Below, in pieces: positions 1-5,269 of a DNA stretch of 5,269 nucleotides. Numbering within the stretch: the stretch's first letter is position 1; every line of letters begins with the position of its first letter. The position numbers and the translations under genes were made by a program. The notes below the pieces were generated by a model that searched no databases, was not told where the DNA came from, and saw only the letters and a program-made list of their open reading frames with translations. This DNA is from Chitinophaga pinensis (lineage in GTDB: Bacteria; Bacteroidota; Bacteroidia; Chitinophagales; Chitinophagaceae): NCBI GenBank assembly GCA_945872805.1, contig CAMCBE010000165.1:1-5269 (forward strand). The letters are read 5' to 3'.

Positions 1-1748
1 AACACACCAGCGGCACTTAATATCAAATCACGTTGTAATTCTGCGTTAAGCCTCATCCGAGGATAATAGCTGTAGTATTTATTATCAGGGTCCGTACCAA
101 ATTTCTGTTGAGTTTGTTTGGTCGACTGTTTATAGGTGGTCGAAGTAACCATAAGCTTCACCATTTTCTTAATGTCCCATCCACTATCCATAAATTCAAC
201 CGCAAGCCAGTCCAACAATTCAGGATGGGTAGGCAATTCTCCTTGGGTTCCAAAATCTCCTGTCGTTTTCACTAATCCTCTTCCGAAAAACTCAGCCCAA
301 AGTCGATTTACATAAACGCGGGCTGTGAGGGGATTATCTCTTGAGGTCAACCATTTGGCTAATCCCAACCTATTTTTCTGAAAACGTTTTGTGTTAAATG
401 CCATGATGGAACTTGGCGTGTTCATGTCAACCGTATCAGAAGGTTGATCGTAAACACCTCTTCTCAAAACACGTGTAGGTCTAATGTTTACGCTATCCTT
501 CATGATCATCACCATCACATCGGCAGAATCTTTTTTGTTCAGGAAGCTTAATACAGTTTGCGCATCGGCAGAACTAATTTTCATTACGGGTTCTGCTGCG
601 GGAGAAACAAGGTTAGGTTGAACATTTTCATCAACTTGGTTAAAAAAAGCAAACATGCTATAGTAGTCTTTTTGTGTTACCGGATCATATTTATGATCAT
701 GACACTTCGCACATTCTAAGGTAATCGCCATAAAGGCTTTACCAAAGGTGTTAGTTCGATCGGTTACGTATTCTATCCTATATTCTTCTTCAATGATTCC
801 ACCTTCTTGGGTGATTTTATGATTTCGATTAAACCCTGTCGCCAATAATTGTTCCTTAGATGGATTAGGCAATAAATCTCCTGCAACCTGCCAAGTTATA
901 AACGTGGGAAATGGATAATTTTTATTGAACGCATTGATTACCCAATCGCGCCAAGGCCACATGCTTCTGCCCCCATCGTCTTGGTATCCATGGCTATCAG
1001 CATACCGAGCCAGGTCAAGCCATTGGATGGCCATTTTTTCACCATAATGTTTATTGCCAAGTAATTCATCTACTATTTTGTCATAGGCATTAGCTGAATT
1101 ATCTTTTAAGAAACGATCTTGTTGTTCTAGTGTTGGGGGCAGTCCTGTCAGGTCCATGCACACACGTTTTAACAAGGTTTCTTTTTCTGCCTGCTCATTG
1201 GGTTCTAGTCCGTATGATGCTTGTTTTGCAAATACAAAACGGTCAATAGCATTTACGGCGTGTAAGTCTTCATCTACTTCCGGAACGGCCGGTTTTGTTG
1301 GCGGAATAAATGACCAATGTTTTTTATATTTCGCCCCTTGAGCAATCCACTTGCGAATTACTTCAATTTCATTTTTAGTCAGCGAAAGATTAGACGTTGG
1401 TGGAGGCATCACTTCTGCTGTATCTGTCGAAGTTATCCGTGCATACATCGCAGATTGCAGCGGATCACCTGGAATAAGGATATGATGTTTCGGGTCATCT
1501 TTAAGCGCCGCAAAAGCTCCTTCTTCTGTATCTAGCCTCAGTCCAGCTTTTCGTGCCTTTGCATCAGGCCCATGGCACTTGAAGCATCGATCAGAAAGGA
1601 TAGGGCGAACATGGTAATTAAAGTCAACCACCTCTGGTATAGCAGGTTCTTTGCTTTGTTTGTTAACTGAAAAATAGCCGAAAGCCATTATCACTATACT
1701 GAATGATAAAATCAGCAACACTTTTTTATTGGTCAAGAGCTTCTTCAC
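1..1748 (-). CDS. PSCyt1-DUF1549-DUF1553 (PSD1-type) haem-motif protein, 3' end cut by the window edge
   Basis: An open frame reads leftward without a stop from a GTG at 1748 to the window edge, giving 582 residues with the C-terminus missing. Residues 1-9 are Lys-rich and 10-27 hydrophobic, with no lipobox Cys, so the protein is probably exported or anchored by one N-terminal helix. Residues about 45-140 form a PSCyt1 cytochrome-c-like domain: CFKCH (C55, C58, H59) and a candidate distal ligand M114 in MPPP. Residues about 165-372 match DUF1549/PSCyt2, with LLKRVCMDLTGLPPT near 192-206 and a second haem motif CAKCHDH (C346, C349, H350). DUF1553/PSD1 starts near 426, with NPLTARVYVNRLW at 472-484, and is cut off. 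GTG is chosen because an in-frame TAA lies five codons upstream and the next ATG (codon 21) would destroy the export signal. The biochemical role of this family is not established; periplasmic redox or polymer-related work is inference. Family members are often longer, with extra inserted domains. Confidence 0.92.
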   Translation of the reverse strand, partial: MKKLLTNKKVLLILSFSIVIMAFGYFSVNKQSKEPAIPEVVDFNYHVRPILSDRCFKCHGPDAKARKAGLRLDTEEGAFAALKDDPKHHILIPGDPLQSAMYARITSTDTAEVMPPPTSNLSLTKNEIEVIRKWIAQGAKYKKHWSFIPPTKPAVPEVDEDLHAVNAIDRFVFAKQASYGLEPNEQAEKETLLKRVCMDLTGLPPTLEQQDRFLKDNSANAYDKIVDELLGNKHYGEKMAIQWLDLARYADSHGYQDDGGRSMWPWRDWVINAFNKNYPFPTFITWQVAGDLLPNPSKEQLLATGFNRNHKITQEGGIIEEEYRIEYVTDRTNTFGKAFMAITLECAKCHDHKYDPVTQKDYYSMFAFFNQVDENVQPNLVSPAAEPVMKISSADAQTVLSFLNKKDSADVMVMIMKDSVNIRPTRVLRRGVYDQPSDTVDMNTPSSIMAFNTKRFQKNRLGLAKWLTSRDNPLTARVYVNRLWAEFFGRGLVKTTGDFGTQGELPTHPELLDWLAVEFMDSGWDIKKMVKLMVTSTTYKQSTKQTQQKFGTDPDNKYYSYYPRMRLNAELQRDLILSAAGV

Positions 1749-1760
1749 TTTAGAGCTATA

Positions 1761-1833
1761 TTAATCTTTATTTAATCTATACTGTTGACAATTTACATAA
1801 GAATTTGCGCTTTATGTTCTTTCGTTTAATCTA
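1761..1833 (+). repeat. Recurring TTAATCTA octamer in the divergent region
   Basis: TTAATCTA occurs exactly at 1772-1779 and 1826-1833, and a third exact copy lies at 2003-2010, just before the pulA start. A one-mismatch copy (TTAATCTT) sits at 1761-1768, exactly 11 bases before the 1772 copy, about one helical turn. A truncated TAATCT follows at 1832-1837. The copies are all in the same orientation. They could be regulator half-sites, but the region is AT-rich and chance recurrence is possible. Confidence 0.35.
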
Positions 1834-1847
1834 ATCTGCGAAATCGG

Positions 1848-1868
1848 TTGCGTTAGGGATAAACGCGA
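1848..1868. repeat. Inverted repeat / small hairpin
   Basis: TTGCGTT (1848-1854) pairs with AACGCGA (1862-1868) around the 7-base loop AGGGATA, giving six Watson-Crick pairs and one T-G wobble. No T-run follows on either strand, so it does not look like an intrinsic terminator. It abuts the next inverted repeat (1867-1880), sharing two bases with it. Confidence 0.4.
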
Positions 1869-1880
1869 AGTACATACTTC
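1867..1880. repeat. Near-perfect palindrome GAAGTA-CA-TACTTC (possible operator)
   Basis: GAAGTA (1867-1872) and TACTTC (1875-1880) are exact reverse complements separated by CA. A 14-bp site with 6-bp arms and a 2-bp centre is the size expected for a dimeric helix-turn-helix regulator. It lies about 120 bases upstream of the minus-strand gene and about 140 bases upstream of pulA. No regulator gene is in the window, so operator function is only a suggestion. Confidence 0.4.
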
Positions 1881-1898
1881 AATGATTTGTTTTCAGAC

Positions 1899-1948
1899 GT
1901 TAGCTAACCAAGGTCATATTTTCTAGATATCCGCCGGAGCATTGGTTA
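1899..1948. repeat. Perfect 10-bp palindrome plus distal inverted arm
   Basis: GTTAGCTAAC at 1899-1908 is its own reverse complement. Its right half, extended as TAACCAA (1905-1911), also pairs perfectly with TTGGTTA at 1942-1948, leaving a 30-base loop. The two foldings exclude each other. This could be a binding site, part of a dispersed repeat, or chance; no T-run suggests termination. Confidence 0.3.
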
Positions 1949-2017
1949 TTAGCCCCTGAAATACATCAATACAAATCGTTATTTTTACAATAACTTAACT
2001 AATTAATCTATTTGCAG

Positions 2018-4042
2018 ATGAACTCCATTTCCAAAAAAGTGTTGATCATTTTTATCACCATGCTATCTACGTTCATGAGCTATAGTCAATATGCGAATAC
2101 CCAAGAATACCCTGTTTATGATGGGAATGATTTGGGATTAAACTATAGTCCATCATCCTCTACGTTTAAACTCTGGGCACCTTCTGCCAAAAAAGCAGAG
2201 ATTATATTTTATAGATCATCCCTCGGAAATGATGAAATTGATACGTATGAAATGACACGCGAATCTCATGGCTCTTGGGTTAAGCGCATGGATCGTGATC
2301 TGAAAGGCATATACTATGTATTCCGTGTTTTCATAGATGGTAAATGGTCGAATCAAGTTCCAGATCCGTATGCAAAGGCTGTAGGCACAAATGGGAAACG
2401 CGCTATGGTACTGGATTTAGCGGATACCAATCCTGAAAATTGGGAAAATGATTTTTCGCCTGCATTTGCTAAGCGAGCTTATATGATGAAAGGAATTGGT
2501 GGACTACCAACCGATGCCATTGTATACGAACTACATGTACGAGACGCTAGCATTAGCGCAACATCAGGGATAAAAAATAAAGGAAAATTTCTTGGATTAT
2601 CAGAGTCTGGAACCAAATCTGATGAAGGATTGTCGACAGGACTTGATCATTTAAAAGAACTTGGCGTAACACATGTTCATTTATTGCCATCATATGATTT
2701 TTATAGCATCGATGAATCTCTTCCCGATAGTACCCAATACAATTGGGGATATGATCCATTAAACTACAATACTCCTGAAGGGTCTTATTCAACGAATCCT
2801 GAAAACGGCAACACTCGAATTAAAGAATTTAAAACATTAATCGCTGCAATGCATGATAAAGGACTTCGTGTAGTGATGGACGTTGTATACAACCATACCA
2901 TGCTCACTGAAAGTTCTAATTTTAATCAGTTGGTGCCAGGATATTACTTCAGACAAAAAGAGGGCGGTGGGTTTTCAAATGCATCTGCTTGTGGAAATGA
3001 AACAGCAAGCGAGCGTCCTATGATGAGAAAATTTATTATCGAATCGCTCGTGCATTGGGTAAATGAATTTCACATTGATGGTTTTCGATTTGACTTAATG
3101 GGAATTCATGATATTGAAACCATGAATGAGATTTCAGCAACGCTTCACTCCATTAAGCCGGATATTCTTTTGTATGGAGAGGGTTGGACAGCAGGGAGTT
3201 CTCCAATTCCTGATTCGTTAAGGGCAGTAAAGAAAAATGTAGCACAGCTAAATGATATTGCTGTATTCAGTGATGATATGCGTGATGGAATAAAAGGAAG
3301 TGTTTTTGAAGGACAGGATAGGGGCTTTGTCTCTGGAAAAACTACTGCAACCGAAAGTGTTAAGTTTGGGATAACAGCAGCGTGTTGGCATCCACAAATA
3401 GAATACAGTCTTATTAATTATTCTAAAGAACCTTATGCTACATCTCCTTCGCAAGTGATATCCTATTGCGAGTGCCATGATAATAATGTGCTATGGGACA
3501 AGCTTTCTATTTCAAATGAATTGGCTTCACCGGAATCCATTAAAGAAATGCATAAGTTGGCATTGTCTATCGTCCTTACTTCCCAAGGAATTTCTTTCTT
3601 GCATGCGGGATCAGAATTTTTACGTACCAAGAAAGGCGTAGAAAATTCGTTTAAATCAGCTGACTCCATTAATGCAATAGATTGGTCGCTTAAATCAAAA
3701 AATAACGATGTGTACAAGTATGTAAAGGGGCTTATTGCGATGCGCAAAGACCATCCAGCCTTTCGATTAACTACGAAAGAAGAGGTTGCTAGCTTGATTA
3801 AATTTATCCCACAGCAAGTTGATGTTGTAATTTCATATTCTATTCACGGAACTGAAGTGCACGACGATTGGAAGCATATTTTCATTGCGTTGAATGGGTC
3901 ATCTCATGAACAAACAATTCAATTGCCTGAAGGAAGATGGAATGTATTTTCAGCTAACAATAAATTAAATGAATCAATACCTTCGGTAAAAGAAAGTACA
4001 TTAATTCATCCCTTTAGTGCTTCTATTTTTTACAAAGAGTAA
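2018..4042 (+). CDS. pulA: Exported type I pullulanase (GH13, CBM48)
   Basis: The 674-residue enzyme hydrolyses alpha-1,6 branch linkages in pullulan, glycogen or starch-derived dextrins. Residues 1-23 form a signal peptide (KK, hydrophobic core, SYS before Q24) with no lipobox Cys, so it is periplasmic or secreted rather than a SusG-like lipoprotein. A CBM48 domain covers about 35-130 (FKLWAP from 50). The type I signature YNWGYDP is at 241-247. GH13 motifs follow: region I DVVYNHT (288-294), region II GFRFD with nucleophile D359 and R357, region III YGEGW with acid/base E388, and region IV CHDNN with H487 and transition-state-stabilising D488. A C-terminal beta domain ends the chain. Length is normal for the family. 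The ATG at 2018 is preferred to an in-frame TTG at 2012; a stop at 2000-2002 rules out longer starts, and no Shine-Dalgarno is present. It is followed after 4 bases by a thiolase gene. Confidence 0.96.
   Translation: MNSISKKVLIIFITMLSTFMSYSQYANTQEYPVYDGNDLGLNYSPSSSTFKLWAPSAKKAEIIFYRSSLGNDEIDTYEMTRESHGSWVKRMDRDLKGIYYVFRVFIDGKWSNQVPDPYAKAVGTNGKRAMVLDLADTNPENWENDFSPAFAKRAYMMKGIGGLPTDAIVYELHVRDASISATSGIKNKGKFLGLSESGTKSDEGLSTGLDHLKELGVTHVHLLPSYDFYSIDESLPDSTQYNWGYDPLNYNTPEGSYSTNPENGNTRIKEFKTLIAAMHDKGLRVVMDVVYNHTMLTESSNFNQLVPGYYFRQKEGGGFSNASACGNETASERPMMRKFIIESLVHWVNEFHIDGFRFDLMGIHDIETMNEISATLHSIKPDILLYGEGWTAGSSPIPDSLRAVKKNVAQLNDIAVFSDDMRDGIKGSVFEGQDRGFVSGKTTATESVKFGITAACWHPQIEYSLINYSKEPYATSPSQVISYCECHDNNVLWDKLSISNELASPESIKEMHKLALSIVLTSQGISFLHAGSEFLRTKKGVENSFKSADSINAIDWSLKSKNNDVYKYVKGLIAMRKDHPAFRLTTKEEVASLIKFIPQQVDVVISYSIHGTEVHDDWKHIFIALNGSSHEQTIQLPEGRWNVFSANNKLNESIPSVKESTLIHPFSASIFYKE
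4034..4039 (+). promoter_or_regulatory. Ribosome-binding site of the thiolase gene
   Basis: AAAGAG lies in the last codons of pulA, seven bases before the ATG at 4047. It is the only Shine-Dalgarno-like sequence in front of a start in this window. It supports ATG 4047 over the in-frame GTG at 4017 inside pulA, and it suggests translation coupled to the pulA stop. Confidence 0.5.
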
Positions 4043-4046
4043 CATC

Positions 4047-5237
4047 ATGCAAGAAGTATATATTCTTTCCGCAGTAAGAACACCTATCGGTAAGTTTGGA
4101 GGTGCATTGAGCTCATTATCTGCAACTGAATTAGGAGCAAAAGCAATTCAGGAGGCTGTTTCACGCGCGGGAATTAGCAAATCAGATGTAGATGAAGTTG
4201 TCATGGGATGTGTATTGCAAGCAAACATTGGACAAGCACCTGCACGGCAGGCGGCAATCTTTTCTGGGTTGTCTCCAGATGTACGGTGTACTACAGTCAA
4301 CAAAGTGTGTGCCAGTGGAATGAAAGCCATTTCAATGGGAGTTCAATCTATATTACTAGGTGATGCAGATGTGGTTATTGCTGGAGGCATGGAGAGTATG
4401 AGCAATGTTCCTTTTTACATTGATTCCATGCGTTGGGGGAATAAATATGGCGATCGAAATCTGATTGATGGCATCTCAAAAGATGGATTGACAGACGTAT
4501 ACGATAAGAACGCAATGGGAATCGCTGCAGAATTATGTGCGGAACAGTGCAACATCAGCAGAGCAGAGCAAGATGAATTTGCCATCGAAAGCTATCGTCG
4601 TTCTCAAAAGGCCTCTACTGAAAATAAGTTTAAAAAAGAGATTGTATCGATAATTATTGAAAGTAAAAAAGGGAGTACTATAGTTGATCAGGATGAAGAA
4701 CCTTTTTCAGTCAATTTTGAAAAAATCCCAACGCTGAAACCAGCTTTTAAAGCAAGTGGCACCGTAACTGCTGCAAATGCCAGCACCATGAATGATGGAG
4801 CTGCCGCTATTGTACTGATGAAAAAGGAAAAAGCCGACAAACTCGGATTAAAACCCATTGCATCCATCATTGGTTATGCTGATGCTGAACAAGAACCTGT
4901 TTGGTTTACGACCACTCCGGCCATTGCAATCCCTAAAGCGGTAGAAAAATCTACTCTAACGATGGATATGATTGATTATTGGGAAATAAATGAAGCGTTT
5001 TCTGTTGTTGGAATTGAAAATTCGCGTCGTTTAAAACTCGATGCACGTAAAGTGAATGTGCATGGTGGTGCAGTTTCATTAGGCCATCCGTTGGGTTGCA
5101 GCGGCGCCCGAATTATAGTAAGCTTAATTCATATATTACATGAATACAATGGCTTATATGGTGCAGCAGGAATTTGCAATGGTGGGGGTGGGGCTTCTGC
5201 GATGGTCATAAAAAAAGGCAGCTTTTTGCAAGCATAG
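4047..5237 (+). CDS. Acetyl-CoA C-acetyltransferase (thiolase, T2/ACAT1-like)
   Basis: This 396-residue cytoplasmic enzyme condenses two acetyl-CoA into acetoacetyl-CoA, or cleaves 3-ketoacyl-CoA in reverse. All thiolase active-site elements are present: nucleophile C88 in NKVCASGMKAI, N315 in NEAF, H347 in GHPLGCSG and acid/base C377 in CNGGGGAS. These are each one lower than the Zoogloea numbering I recall (89, 316, 348, 378). Length is typical. The stretches GGMESMSNVPF, DGLTDVYDKNAMG and VHGGAVSLGHP resemble mitochondrial T2 (ACAT1) more than AtoB or PhaA. The position matching the T2 Phe-Pro dipeptide reads F287-T288. The ATG at 4047 gives the standard N-terminus MQEVYILSAVRTPIGKFGG. The gene starts 4 bases after the pulA stop and probably shares its transcript. 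Two tandem in-frame TAG codons end it. A degradative 3-ketoacyl-CoA thiolase role (FadA-like) cannot be excluded, so no symbol is assigned. Confidence 0.94.
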   Translation: MQEVYILSAVRTPIGKFGGALSSLSATELGAKAIQEAVSRAGISKSDVDEVVMGCVLQANIGQAPARQAAIFSGLSPDVRCTTVNKVCASGMKAISMGVQSILLGDADVVIAGGMESMSNVPFYIDSMRWGNKYGDRNLIDGISKDGLTDVYDKNAMGIAAELCAEQCNISRAEQDEFAIESYRRSQKASTENKFKKEIVSIIIESKKGSTIVDQDEEPFSVNFEKIPTLKPAFKASGTVTAANASTMNDGAAAIVLMKKEKADKLGLKPIASIIGYADAEQEPVWFTTTPAIAIPKAVEKSTLTMDMIDYWEINEAFSVVGIENSRRLKLDARKVNVHGGAVSLGHPLGCSGARIIVSLIHILHEYNGLYGAAGICNGGGGASAMVIKKGSFLQA

Positions 5238-5269
5238 TAGTTCATTTTCATTCATATCTACATCAAAAG

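Larger units (their letters stand above)
1749..2017. promoter_or_regulatory. Divergent intergenic region between the cytochrome-type gene and pulA
   Basis: These 269 bases lie between two start codons pointing away from each other, so both promoters must be here. I found no coding frame of useful length on either strand. No exact Bacteroidota-type promoter (TTTG, then TAnnTTTG about 19 bases later) is visible. The nearest fit on the plus strand is TATTTTTA at 1980-1987, without a matching upstream box. On the minus strand a TTGTCA (plus-strand TGACAA, 1786-1791) could be a -35-like element, but no convincing -10 follows. Neither start codon is preceded by a Shine-Dalgarno sequence, which is usual in Bacteroidota. 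The region holds several short inverted repeats and a recurring octamer, listed separately. Promoter presence is inferred from gene arrangement, not from a recognised box. Confidence 0.6.

Noticed and set aside
1156..1535. Two short open frames on the plus strand
   Set aside because: They lie wholly within the minus-strand PSCyt1/DUF1549/DUF1553 gene, opposite its haem-domain and DUF1549 coding sequence, and their translations resemble nothing.
2012..2017. TTG start giving pulA two extra residues
   Set aside because: ATG at 2018 begins a standard signal peptide, and no ribosome-binding sequence favours the TTG.
2545..2558. Inverted repeat CGCTA-GCAT-TAGCG inside pulA
   Set aside because: It is a short 5-bp stem in coding sequence with no T-run. 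It looks like chance within codons.
2553..3747. Three open frames of 76-94 codons on the minus strand
   Set aside because: They are antisense to conserved pullulanase catalytic motifs and show no protein-like features of their own.
4017..4046. GTG start giving a thiolase extended by 10 residues and overlapping pulA
   Set aside because: ATG 4047 gives the canonical thiolase N-terminus and has AAAGAG seven bases upstream.
4148..4870. Two 60-codon minus-strand frames
   Set aside because: They are antisense to the thiolase, which is intact and conserved across the same bases.
5181..5192. G-rich run near the end of the thiolase gene
   Set aside because: It encodes the Gly-rich active-site loop following C377 and needs no structural or regulatory explanation.
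5238..5269. Possible terminator after the thiolase
   Set aside because: Only 32 bases remain. Apart from a second TAG they hold no stem and no terminator-like T-run.
1..5269. CRISPR array, transposon, tRNA/rRNA or new defence system
   Set aside because: No repeat-spacer pattern, transposase-like protein, terminal inverted repeats flanking genes, or structural RNA was seen. All long frames belong to known enzyme or domain families.

Overview
The window most likely comes from a member of the Bacteroidota (Cytophaga/Flavobacteria-type). The DNA is visibly AT-rich. Two of the three genes have no Shine-Dalgarno sequence before the start, and the secreted protein has a predicted signal-peptidase cut just before a Gln, as is common in that phylum. 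This assignment rests on gene style and protein resemblance only; there is no rRNA or other marker gene.

Layout: (1) 1-1748, minus strand: a long gene whose 3' end runs off the left edge. It encodes a membrane-anchored or exported haem-motif protein of the PSCyt1-DUF1549-DUF1553 ('planctomycete cytochrome') type. (2) 1749-2017: a 269-bp divergent intergenic region with no gene. It holds several short inverted repeats and a recurring TTAATCTA octamer, and must contain the promoters of both flanking transcripts. (3) 2018-4042, plus strand: a complete exported type I pullulanase (pulA, GH13 with CBM48) with all catalytic motifs intact. (4) 4047-5237, plus strand: a complete thiolase, closest in character to the mitochondrial T2/ACAT1 type of acetyl-CoA C-acetyltransferase, starting 4 bases after the pulA stop. 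The last 32 bases (5238-5269) begin with a second in-frame TAG and hold nothing else I can support.

How the genes fit together: pulA and the thiolase are almost certainly one transcript, with an AAAGAG ribosome-binding sequence inside the end of pulA. The pairing is metabolically odd. One enzyme cuts alpha-1,6 branches of starch, glycogen or pullulan outside the cytoplasm; the other makes or cleaves acetoacetyl-CoA inside it. The divergent cytochrome-type gene has no evident link to either beyond the shared intergenic region. I see no mobile element, CRISPR array, tRNA, rRNA or recognisable defence system. This is mainly an ordinary chromosomal segment, and its least understood parts are the PSCyt1/DUF1549/DUF1553 protein and the structured intergenic DNA.
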